Below are positions 14,101 through 24,305 of a stretch of 64,000 nucleotides of DNA, piece by piece (positions within the stretch are counted from its first letter, which is position 1; each line of letters starts with the position of its first letter). A model generated the notes under the pieces. The model worked only from the letters and a program-made list of their open reading frames with translations. It was not told the origin of the DNA and ran no database searches. This DNA is from Halictus rubicundus (lineage: Eukaryota; Arthropoda; Insecta; Hymenoptera; Halictidae): the NCBI RefSeq assembly GCF_050948215.1, contig NC_135165.1, forward strand, positions 4,128,501 through 4,192,500, written 5' to 3'. Made by a program: the position numbers and the translations under genes.

Positions 14101-15554
14101 AAATTGGATCGTTACTTTTCCCCCGATTGAATTAACACGTGAACTCCCAAATTTGATTCCATCCCCGACAAGCTCTTGTTTAAATGATCCTGTTCGAGAA
14201 AGTACAGCTCGTGCAGTTTTAGGTATTTTGGCTTCAATAAATTATGGTATGTGCTCCGTGTGATGAAAAATATGTGTACAAAAAATCAGTACGAAAAATC
14301 ATCCAGTTTCTCTTTTAACCAGCAAAATCGATTATATTAAATATTTTCTACAATGATTATGATCTGTGCGTTAACATAAATTTGGTACACCAATCTATAG
14401 GAGGAGGAATTAAAAAATATTTTGTTTACGGATCTCGTTACATATCAAAGAAGATACATCCTTTACTAGACTGTTTTAAATATTTTTGAATGCAGACTGA
14501 CCATGAAATCCGTGAATGCATAAAATCTGCAGTTCAAGGGTGATATATTTATAACACACAGCAAACGAATTTTCCTTAATCGGTTATGCGAATTATAATT
14601 CGAGGCCCGCGCTCGAGGCATCATCGTGTCGGTATTTAATTTTTAAAACTTCTCCGGCCGCATTGTCGTCAGAAATGAAATGTAGAAGTTCCCGGGGGGA
14701 AAAGTTCGAATCTGCTTTCCGTCTACGCGAGGACCGAAATTTCTGACGGAAGATTCGCCGGAAATTCCGCATTGTTATCGACGTTCTATCCGCCGCCGGA
14801 CGTAACAAGAGGAATTGCTGTAACTTCTCGACAAGGGAAGAATGTCAAAGGCGAGACGAAGCAAGAAAGTCGAAATCCTTCATTATTGCGGAAATGTCAA
14901 ATAGGATTTAGAGTCCGATCGTTCCCGTTAACGTCCGCGCTACCATCGACGACAGCGGAAACTCTTCGGCGCGAGTACTTCCGGTCGAAGAGTACAGAAT
15001 TTGTCAATAGTATTTAGCTTTCTCGCATCGACACGCTTCCATCTTCGTTCCAATGATTTCTCGGCTGTTCTACGCGCTTGTCTTGTTGAAAGGATTCACG
15101 AATGTTGGTGTTTTCCAACCGATTGAAATTGTTACGGGAAGATCGACACCTGGTGCAAAAATCTCGAGAAGTCCGACGGGTTTGAACGAACGTGCCCCAA
15201 AATTCCGCGGGAAGCGTAATTAGGGAAATGTTCTACTTCGGAAATAATTCGTGTAGTGCGAAACAGAATCTTGCTTTGTTGGTTATTGAGCATTAGCGGG
15301 ACGATGCACGTGTTCCTCGCTTCGATCCGCTTTATCACGAGGTCGCAGGCGCATTATGTAGATTGTTATGCTCTTAATTACGAGCCTGGGGTGGAGACAC
15401 CTTATCCACTGTCAACCAACAAGCATCTGACGTAGCATCGATGCATTTTCGAACCCTGGAAGTGCCATCTACACATGCAGCGAATGAATAGTCTTCAACA
15501 ATATCAGCTGAAAATGTCTTAATAAATTTTTCAGTGGAACAGAAATCATCCCTA
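11191..15554. other. Non-coding stretch
   Basis: Unique, AT-rich sequence; the ORFs are short and match nothing I recognise. Around 12526-12555 a TTAACCCCGAAAGGGGTCTT motif suggests the edge of another degraded TTAA element. Nothing else is supportable. Confidence 0.35.
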
Positions 15555-15802
15555 TTAACCCTTAGCACTCGAATGGCGACTGTAAGGCGCCACTAAAAAT
15601 TGCTGTATCATTATCCAAAATATTTTTTACGTTGTTAAATTTGTTTGTATTTAATAAATTAGTAAACATTTCTGTACTGTACGAGTAAATTGCACCATTT
15701 TCATATGTATAGCGTGAAAAAATATATATAGAAGGAAAATATTCTAGGTCGGAAGAAATGTTTTGTTTTAGAGTTAAAATGGCTTCGAGTGCAAAGGGTT
15801 AA
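15555..15802 (+). mobile_element. MITE family B, subfamily B2
   Basis: TTAA-bounded 248-bp element with ends TTAACCCTTAGCACTCGAA and TTCGAGTGCAAAGGGTTAA. The subterminal hairpin is TGGCG.CTGTAAGG.CGCCA. It lies 220 bp upstream of the first recognised invadolysin exon. Relatives: 36014, 37040, 44333 (inverted) and 60197 (inverted). Confidence 0.88.
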
Positions 15803-16022
15803 GAGAATAATTTGTTCTACGATTTAGATTCGTTCTGTCGATTTATCGCCTAAAGGAATAGTTTTAGCATTTATATTTTTTCTGTGTTTTTCCTTTACCC
15901 CTTAAAAACTATAAAAATATGCCGTCTTGTTGTTCCCGCTTTCCCGAAACTGTTCGGGCGTCCTACGTATTTCTGTGCCGGTATCGTTGACTATAGCGTA
16001 CCTGTTTTCTTATATTTTACAG

Positions 16023-16123
16023 GTCATCCACGGCGTTCACGTGGATCCTGCACACGAAGTGAGAAAACGTAGCATCAGCCAACCACTTCGGATCCTCTTA
16101 TCATACGACGAAAGCGTCTTCAG
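16023..16123 (+). CDS. Lmln: Invadolysin (leishmanolysin-like peptidase, M8), N-terminal propeptide exon
   Basis: First recognisable coding exon. A pyrimidine-rich tract ending TTTTACAG precedes it and CAG|GTAAAC follows. Its 33 codons start VIHGVHVDPAHEVRKR and end LRILLSYDESVFR, matching the propeptide and N-terminal segment of metazoan invadolysins (HGV then RILL.YDESV). It enters in phase 0 and leaves two bases of a split Arg codon that the next exon completes. The start codon and signal peptide must lie in an exon further upstream, which I could not find. The reading frame happens to stay open upstream of the acceptor, but that stretch reads like intron. Invadolysin is a zinc metalloprotease; in Drosophila it is needed for mitosis and chromosome structure and for cell migration, and it is reported on lipid droplets. 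Confidence 0.93.
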
Positions 16124-19100
16124 GTAAACTCGAGCTTTTTATAATCAAAAATATCGTAAAATGGCACGGAACGGCGTCCTCAAATAATTTTTCCTAAACG
16201 AAACCGACACGAGCTCGCGCATACTTTTTTACGAGAGTATAAACTTGAATGTTTACATATTCACCACACAGATATATAAAATTTTCATTTCGCATAGTGC
16301 GTTCGATTTATTCAAAGTTCTAATACAGAGTTCAGTGGCACCACCAGCGATACTGTAAATACTTTTCTTGTTAAGAATATTATAGTTAAACCAGATTCAA
16401 AGCATAAGTCTTGAAATATTTTTCTTTCTCAAAATTGACGGCGGTTCAACGACGGTTCTCTCCCCTATTATGTGCAATTAAAATATAATGCAATATGGGA
16501 AAATGTTAAAGAAAGTTACTTTTCCCCCCGGTTTCATTCAATCGCTCTGTTCTTGTTTCTGATAAATACAATAGCAGGATGGCATCGCGTTATCTAGTAC
16601 CATCTGCACGCGTTTCTTGTTACTTACGACTTATAATTATCCCGTGCATGTACCGGAGTCGACAATATGCAGCAATTTGGCTCGAATTTCATTCTTGTTA
16701 TGCCAGCACTATCGCCGAGGATGTCGGGAAATTTGCTGGACGGCTATTGTTGCCAAAACTTCCCCCTGTTTTTACGTAAAGCCCTCTGTGTTTCCACCTG
16801 CGGCGCGACATCGCGAATATTACTTACATCGATGATTTTCGAATGAAAAAATCGGTCTCGGTGCTCAACTGTACGCGATCATAATTAAGCGCGCGTTCAA
16901 ATAGCTGTGCTCGAACTATTTCTATTCCGCTGATCTGAATGACTAGACTTAAAATAGTAGAAAAATTGAAAGAATTCAATATTCAATATTCACGTCAATA
17001 TTCTATTTTCGAACGTATTGAAATTATTGAGGACAGAAAGAAAATTCCATTTGGCTCCTGCTTGTTGGCAATTGATGCAGTAAATTTTTATTTTGCGTAA
17101 ATATTCGCTGTCTAATAATTGCACCACCGAGTAACATGATAGCACAAAGATGGTATAACACTGAATTAAAAATAATAGTCACGGTGCGAACACTAGTTTT
17201 TTTTTATACGACGTTAACTAAGATGCTCTATTTCCTTATTTTATGTTTTATTCGCATAGAAATAACAAAGAAAATGCAAAGAAGGTAAATTCTGCTAATT
17301 TTTTGCAGAATGGAATTTTTGAATTTTTGAAAACTTCGCCGTAGAAACGCTCGGAGCGCTAATATAGGAACGGGTACAGATTTTTCTTTTTGCTAGATAC
17401 GAGAATAATTCTTTCCGAGCGTTCTCTGTTCGGGATCGCGCGTCATATTTCAATTTCATCAAAACGCGCGCGGCACCGTTCCCAAAAAGCGGTCCGTGAA
17501 AAATGACCTTGGAGCCAGTCCGCTGCTATTATCCCAGTTTGACACAACTATATCGCCCGGGAAAGGTGTGCCCTTTCGCTCGGTCTCGTGACCTGTTTCA
17601 ACTGCAGTGTTCGCTATTATCTAAACTGCGATCACGGACTCCCTCGTTACATGTTCGCGTGGAGGATTCGTGCTTCTGGCACAGTGAATATAAAATGGAA
17701 TATATTAAAAGCAAACTGCCCGGAGGTGTGAAATGTGCGAAACTATAAACGAACCATAAACATGCATATTAGCATTTTTTCTGCGTGACATCGCACAACT
17801 AACCCTTTGAGGCCGGCGTTATGTCAGCGTTGCGTTTCACCCGCGACTTTTATTCTGCAAGCCGAACTCGCGCTTCAAGGAATCCTTGTAACGCTAATTA
17901 TTTATTTGATAAGCGTGGATGTAGGTAAGAGTCCAATGGATTTAGATGTCGCACTTTTTAAATTCAAATTCTGTTAAGCGTTGAACTGCATTAATTCGTG
18001 CAGAAAAAAATATTACAGTGTTCTGCCTTCGCTCTTTCGAAAGGATGACGTCTCGCTGCCGAACTACTTGGACACTTTTGAATCGAGTTTTCTCGAGAAC
18101 CCTTTTCTTGTAGTAAAATAGAATGAGGAACGGAAGCTGGCGTTTCTTCTTTCGCAATGTTACGAACTCGAACAACTCTACGGAGTATAAAAAACTTTGT
18201 TCCGCAATGGTCACACGTGGGACAAGAGCGCGGACACGTTCGAATTCGTGATATTGCAAAATCGAAAGAGCAACTTTTCGGTTTCCATATTCGTTTCGAC
18301 GTAACCTTTTCGGAAAAAATGTCCGACTATCCTCACAGTCGTGTGGGAGCTTTTAAAATTACAAACAATAAATAACCTTTCGAAAACAGTAAAGTTCGCG
18401 GATGCTCGAGCAGAGACTTCGCGCCCTTCGAAACGAGCGCGGGCGGAACGCTGCAAAATATTTTCCGGTGAAGTTACGGAAGCTCAATTTTTCGGTTGTA
18501 ATCCCGCGTTTGTTTAACTTTGCGGAACGGTGTATTCTAACACTATTTCCACCGCGATTTCATGCATACTATTTTTTTTTTTAGCATCACCCCCTTTATA
18601 CTCGAAGAAGTAGATTTGTCGAATAATTTCGATGCAACTTCGCGGGCTCAGTAAATTGTTATCTAAAAATTTTGCGTCTTTGGAGATAAGAGTAGTGTTG
18701 GAGAGTATTTCGGGTCCGGTTTTGAAACTTCGATTCGTAAGATCGGAAGTTCACGAGCGTTTCGCGCGCTGCCCTTTCCACCTAGCATTTACGTTGTTGG
18801 CATGCTCGGGCTCGTAAGGATTGGCCACGCGCATACTTTGGCCTTTATGATATAGACCAACAGGCACCCGAAGGAGCACGTTCCCCGACTCCGTCTGTAA
18901 GATAACCGATTACCGACTGTTTATACTTAGACAGTAGTTGTGCAGGTTATACACCGCCTCTGAGCGTGTATGCACGTTTCGTACATAACCGGCAGATGTT
19001 ACGAGAACGGAACTGTGTGTAAACAAGCTCTATAACAGAGATCACTCGTTCATTATCTCGAACCTGCCAAAACTTGACGACGACGCGCGATGCACGGACC

Positions 19101-19238
19101 AGAATTCACGAGAAGCATTCGACAACCTGGGTCCAATAGGTGTGACACCTAGATTTTCATGCAAAATAAAAATTGTTCGCGTCGATTACAACGAACAGGG
19201 GTCAAGTATAAGTAAATTCTTTTCATCCGTCTTCTGCT
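16124..19238. other. Start of the 29.9-kb intron; nothing recognised
   Basis: Begins with the GTAAAC donor of the first exon. It is unique and AT-rich with no supported gene on either strand. Around 17801, CTAACCCTTTGAGGCCGG resembles the end of a TTAA element, but no partner end is visible. Confidence 0.4.
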
Positions 19239-19667
19239 TTAACACTTGGCTGACTGCCAAACGAGAAACCTGAAAAATTCCATAAAATCACAGTAAGTTA
19301 TTTAACACTAGCTTTACGGGACCCGTGAAAATGACGGATTCTAATATTTTTAATTGACGAATATTCAGATTGCAAACATGGATCCATGAGGGATTATTTA
19401 ACAAATTGATTTCTCCAGGTATATATTATTTAAAAAATGCCTACAGATTTTGATAGATATATTCATGTTATTTTTATAAGGAAATGTAAAATAGTCATTT
19501 TTAGTGCCCCGTAAACCTAGCGTTAATGAAATAAAAATTGAACGAATTAAATGTACGATATTGAGTAGTCATCCAACCTTGTTGCATTTTACAGATCCTA
19601 ACCAAATTTGGTACAATTAATATATTAATGTAAAAATTCATTTTAAAACCTGGACAAATAATTCCGT
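19239..19667 (+). mobile_element. MITE family C, truncated, interrupted by a MITE A insertion
   Basis: The left end is TTAACACTTGGCTGACTGCC. The interior (TTCCATAAAATCACAG, then TGAAATAAAAATTGAACGAA) is split by family A at 19302-19526. The right terminal repeat is missing: the element stops after AATAATTCCGTC, where other copies continue with GACTTGGCTG or GTCAGCCA and a TTAA end. The truncation point is also the start of an inverted-repeat arm. Confidence 0.8.
19302..19526 (+). mobile_element. MITE family A nested in MITE C
   Basis: 225-bp element with ends TTAACACTAGCTTTACGGG and CCCGTAAACCTAGCGTTAA. It contains the subterminal palindrome CCCGTGAAAATGACGG. It sits in the TTAA of GTTATTTAATGAAATA, which is uninterrupted in the C copy at 19892-20119. 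This shows directly that a single TTAA was duplicated on insertion. Confidence 0.93.
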
Positions 19668-20119
19668 CTTGATATATGGACATAATGGTACGCAGCCAAT
19701 TAAGAAACACTCTTTTTACGCGTGAGAATGTTACAACTGTAAAACTTATGGTAATGTTTAATCGGTCCGATGCGACACGAGAGTACGTGAAAAATATTCC
19801 ACGTCCGTTGTCCTTGTGGAAAACGCTGCGCGTAGAAAATTGGAAAAGTGTTCGACTTTATCTCATCGTCCATTAAATTAGAAATGTATTATTAACACTT
19901 TGAACGCCAAACTAGGAACCCCAAAAATTCCATAAAATCAAAGTACGTTATTTAATGAAATAAAAATTGCAAAAAATTAAATGTACGATACCGAGTAATC
20001 CTCCAACTTTCATGCATGTTACAGATCCTAATTAAGTTTAGTACAATGAATATATCAACGTAAAAATTCATTTTAAAACCTGCACAAATAATTCCGTGAC
20101 TTGGCTGTCAACGTGTTAA
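19668..20119 (+). repeat. Left arm of a ~450-bp inverted repeat (includes MITE C at 19892-20119)
   Basis: This segment recurs in reverse orientation at 21488-21952, with only scattered differences and a small indel around 19781-19800. The outer part carries ATATATGGACATAATGGTAC and GCGTGAGAATGTTACAAC. The inner part is a family C element with ends TTAACACTTTGAACGCCAAA and CTGTCAACGTGTTAA. The two arms are separated by about 1.37 kb. A short ORF is open in both arms but matches no family I recognise. Confidence 0.9.
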
Positions 20120-20310
20120 CACTAGGTTTACGGGGCCAGTTTGGATTATTTGATAAAAATATAAAGAATATACTCAGCCAGATTTTTGGCAGCTTCCACC
20201 ATAATGTATGTTCCGAGGAATAATTGTGTCGAATGAATTTCCTGTAAATGCATTTTTACGATCAGAATAATTGTGAATTAGAGAATGTAGAACCGTAAAT
20301 CTAGCGTTAA
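20116..20310 (+). mobile_element. MITE family A, diverged, sharing a TTAA with MITE C
   Basis: 195-bp element with ends TTAACACTAGGTTTACGGGG and CCGTAAATCTAGCGTTAA. The interior differs from the other A copies. Its left TTAA is also the right TTAA of the MITE C that ends at 20119, so it probably inserted into that terminus. Confidence 0.8.
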
Positions 20311-21487
20311 ATTGCACCCACTCGTTTTCGCGTAACATCAGGGATTTGATGATAGCGTTCGGTGGAAAGTTCGGCATAGTTCTTCGGCCAAGTGGATGGA
20401 AGTCGCGCGCCGGGCAATATCAATTTGCGCAGTGTCTAAGTAGATTTATACGTACACATCGGTACATTTATTCAATATTGGGATCCATCCGGAACAGATA
20501 CAAACATTTGGCATGGCTCCACTCGATCCCCGGCATGGCCATAGGAGCCGTTACAAATATCGTGAACGGTCACAGGTGAATTCGAAATTGAATAAGGCGA
20601 CGTCACTCTCGAAACGAACCGTACACACGAATGGAGCCCGCGGTTCGTCTGGCGCGTGGCCAAGTTTTCGGGCCGACGGGCTCGACGGGAATTTTAACGC
20701 TTTCTGTTCCATTGGATGCTGCTATCACTGATCTCCTGGGAGACATCGCCCCGAACGTGCAAATACCGACGATATCGATGGATCCGGCTTCGCCGGTTAA
20801 TTCTCCGGCATCGGGTTCTTTTTCCTCTCTCTTTTTCCTCTCTTTTCTCTTTTTTCCTTTTTTTCATTCGCTGTGTATGACCGACACGGGATTAATTATC
20901 GATAACGAGGAAACACGATTAATTACCGGGGACAGTCCGATCGGCCAGAATGGAAGTTACAGTTCTCGATCAGCCGGAACGAAAATCTCGCTTTATTAGG
21001 GCTCGTGCGATCAATTGAACGCGTTCCGCGAATCAATTTCTCGCAGCGTTTCGAGAAATTGCCGCGCGCCAACACCTCGACGAAGAGTTTTCAACCGAGC
21101 GCGACGATGCGTATGATTTTAGTACGATGCGTTACTTCGATCCGTAAGATCATTTAGAAACAGGTTGATTTAATGTCACTGTTAAAAATCCGACATTGCA
21201 AGAACCTCGCAGTTATTATACTCCTGTGTTGCTCCATGCTGAAGTTAACACGACCGCGGTGGACAGCTTTTATGATGATCGGTGCGCGCGTTTCTTTCGA
21301 AAAACAGGCTGGAGAAACGCCGAGAATTTTAGGTTAAACTTATGGCAACGTTAAATTGGTCTAATGTGATGCAAATGCGCCGGAAACGTACAAGGTTAGC
21401 GTCCAGCAGAAAAAGAAATGGAGAAAGGGAACGTTGCTTCGAGAAATACGGTCGTTCGAAACTCTGGGAAGTATGATTAGTTTATAG
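20311..21487. other. Spacer of the inverted repeat; no gene recognised
   Basis: Unique sequence containing a pyrimidine-rich TCTTTTTCCTCTC stretch (20815-20870). Near 21328-21375, AAACTTATGGCAACGTTAAA and GGTCTAATGTGATGC resemble part of the inverted-repeat arm at low identity, suggesting an older degraded copy. No coding exon is supported. Confidence 0.35.
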
Positions 21488-21952
21488 TTAACACGTTGAA
21501 CGCCACGTCAGCCATACGTGGCTGACGGAATTATTTGTGCAGGTTTTAGAATGAATTTTTACGTTGATATATTCATTGTACTAAACTTAATTAGGATCTG
21601 TAACATGCAAGAAAGTTGGAGGATTACTCGGTATCGTACATTTAATTTTTTGCAATTTTTATTTCATTAAATAACGTACTTTGATTTCATGGAATTTTTG
21701 GGGTTCCTAGTTTGGCGTTCAAAGTGTTAATAATACATTTCTAATTTAATGGACGATGAGATAAAGTCAAACACTTTTCCAATTTTCTACGCGCAGCATT
21801 TTCCACAAGGACAACGGACGTGGAATATTTTTCACGTAATCGTGTCGCATCGGACCGATTAAACATTGCCATAAGTTTTACAGTTGTAACATTCTCACGC
21901 GTAAAAAGAGTGTTTCTTAATTGGCTGCGTACCATTATGTCCATATATCAAG
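21488..21952 (-). repeat. Right arm of the ~450-bp inverted repeat (MITE C at 21488-21730)
   Basis: Reverse-complement counterpart of 19668-20119. The MITE C part (243 bp) begins TTAACACGTTGAACGCCACG and ends TGGCGTTCAAAGTGTTAA. A perfect 20-bp palindrome, GTCAGCCATACGTGGCTGAC, lies at 21507-21526. Beyond the MITE the shared flank continues to ATATATCAAG. Confidence 0.9.
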
Positions 21953-22690
21953 ACGAAGAAAACGTGACGTTCGTGTCGCAATTTCTGCCGCGGCACATTC
22001 ACCTTGACATCTCGATAAAAAGACGACCTTGAGGTGAACACACATTCTTCTACGGTTACGCGGCGAGATCTTTGCGATAGTTCGTTTACATTTCTCGGAT
22101 TTTTTATTTTCCGGCGTGTTTCCCGCTGACGAATCCGTTTCGGTAATTCCCAAATAGAGAGCCGTTCGGATGATATTTAAGGGGTTGTTTACGGGTAAAT
22201 AAGGCTCCCCATGGGTAGAAGAATCATGGTAAACGCAGTTTAGAAACTTGCGGACTAATACTCTGAAAGTTTCGCCTACCCGAGCCGTTGAACTTCCGGT
22301 TCGGAGGTTAAGAGTTACTTCGCGGGGATTCCAACCGTCATAAAACCTATTCGAGGCGGAACATATTCTATTCACGACATGCCATGCCGCTGGTTCACTC
22401 GGGAATTTACGACAACGGCTCCTAACAGTGAACCCGTGGCGCAACCCGTCATTAAATTGTGTTATAGTTGTTTTAACTATTGGCATTTGCATGGTGTTTA
22501 ATTTGCCTCGAACATGCGCGCCGACACGCGAAGCATCGAAATCGAGAATGTTTATCAGATGTTCAGGTCGGAGATTTCGCGTAAAATAAAATGATACTAT
22601 TCAGAACTAGTCGTCATTTTTACAGGATCGCATTCGTAGGCTTTCGGAAGCCTAAATTCAGATTTTGAAAGTCTTCTTGCTCGAACGTGG
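21953..22690. other. Non-coding stretch with an unexplained 185-codon minus-strand ORF
   Basis: An ORF of 185 codons runs on the minus strand from 22492 to 21935, one of the two longest in the window. It has no signal peptide, repeat or motif I recognise, and its end overlaps the inverted-repeat arm. It is more likely a chance ORF than a gene. Confidence 0.2.
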
Positions 22691-22990
22691 AAGCTTTTCG
22701 GGAAAAGAAAACGAATATCTACGGTTCCCGTGGCGTATGCGTGATATAATAATTATTAGGGTGTGTTTTAAGTGGTCATTTTGCTTCGTTTGTAAACGAC
22801 GGGCTGAAATTTCCTAATAAATGCGATCCCCGAAAAATGATCACTTAAACACACCCTAATTTCGTGTATATTATTACCATATAATTCCTTTTTGCAATTG
22901 TATATTATGCACACGCGAAGGAAACCATCGATATTCGTTTTTTGGACACCGTGGTTAAACTAATGACTACTTGGATTTAGAAGTTTTTGC
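22690..22990. repeat. Head-to-head pair of satellite superfamily S monomers forming a long hairpin
   Basis: ATTAGGGTGTGTTTTAAGTG at 22755 and CACTTAAACACACCCTAAT ending at 22860 are inverted copies, as are the flanking GTCATTTT/AAAATGATC segments: about 30-bp arms around a 42-bp loop. The right half continues TTTCGTGTATATTATTACCA and AACCATCGATATTCGTTTTT, the pattern of the monomers at 46.7, 53.8 and 56.7 kb. The left half is the same monomer reversed. Confidence 0.7.
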
Positions 22991-23514
22991 CATTGTTCAT
23001 AATTCCATCTAGCCGCTTTCCGTTGCATAAAACCTCGACAGATGCATTTTGCAGGTCTCCAGGGAATCAAAGTTTTTATCATCGTGCGGGTTTTGCGAGG
23101 ATTTAGCAAATAATCTGTAGGCGCGAGATTACGCGAATATGGAGGGTAGAACGTGAAACTTAAAGTTGAATGAGTCGTTGCGGGGATATTAAGCGAACAA
23201 TTTTATTATTTTACGTTCACTTTCTGTGTACGAGTGATTCAAAAATTAATCTCTCTTCGAGCAATTTTTTTCCCTTGAATAATTTCAACAAATTGACAAT
23301 ACCGTGGATGCTTTTAAACTTTCCTAACGCTATTGCTGTTTCTTTCTAATTTCTTCGCTTTCTCATAAATGAATAAAATCTGTTGTCTAGTAATAGTTCT
23401 AAAGAATCTCGACGTATCAATTTTTGTTTCATCAAATAAAAATTACTTTGGTAATTTTGGTATGTTGAAAGTAGCTTAATAAGAGACATCTTGACATTTC
23501 ACTTTTAACCCTTT
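22991..23514. other. Non-coding intron sequence
   Basis: Unique AT-rich sequence with no gene or repeat recognised. Confidence 0.4.
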
Positions 23515-23753
23515 GCACTCGAGTGGTGACTCTGAAGCACCACTAGAGATTGTTGTGGCATTATTACAAAGAGATCACAAAAAATATTACAATTTATTTG
23601 CTACATTACAAAATTTGTATTTAACAGATTACCAAACGTTTACATATTATATGTGGAAATCGGATCAGTTTCGTATGAATCAAATGAAAATATTCTAAGA
23701 CGAAAGAAAAATTTAGTTTTAGAATGAAAATAGCGCCGAGTGCAAAGGGTTGA
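23515..23753 (+). mobile_element. MITE family B, subfamily B1
   Basis: Left end TTAACCCTTTGCACTCGAG, right end CGAGTGCAAAGGGTTGA, so the right TTAA has mutated to TTGA. The subterminal hairpin is GTGGTG...CACCAC. Interior AATCGGATCAGTTTCGTATG matches the copies at 7267 and 27147. Confidence 0.88.
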
Positions 23754-24305
23754 TTTCGTTAAAAATACGCGCTCTGAAAAGACGCGCCATAATTGCAACC
23801 CCGTGAAATATTGCAAAGTATCGTGGCCGTTGTGGTGCGCGATCGGCGCTGAACGTTGCACTGTGCCGGTGATGCTATCTCCATTTAAATGGCCGTTCTA
23901 TACGCCCACTGTTGACATCACGGGGACCGTTCTACTTACTGTTTGCCAGTTATAATGAAATGCAGAATATGTGGTCGTTATGGTCGCGCCATAGGACGTT
24001 GTTACCGGAATTATATTTCCGCTAGCATGTAGTGCGTTATTAGCAGTTCTAGGGATTTGCGTTCCACTGGCACTCTTCTGCGAATCTTGATAACAATACT
24101 TCTCGTTTAACGCACGCGATACCTTCGCCGTTATGCATTTCAGCGTGCTTACGGATAAACAACGGCACTTGCGAACGATACGCGACCAACTCCTTTCGAA
24201 CAATGCAACACTCGTGACCAATAACGCCTAATCTCGAAAAACTACGAGCCCACTATGCTCATAACGAATTACCGCACTCCGAGTTTGGAGAAATCAGAAC
24301 TTGGC
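23754..24305. other. Non-coding intron sequence
   Basis: Unique, locally GC-richer around 23780-23930 with CpGs. No exon recognised. Confidence 0.4.

Noticed and set aside
19676..19876. Short ORF shared by both inverted-repeat arms (start MDIMVRSQLRNTLF)
   Set aside because: Open in both arms only because the DNA is duplicated; the frames diverge by indel and no family is recognised.
21935..22492. 185-codon minus-strand ORF
   Set aside because: Among the longest in the window, but it has no recognisable domain, overlaps a repeat arm, and lacks family or splice support.
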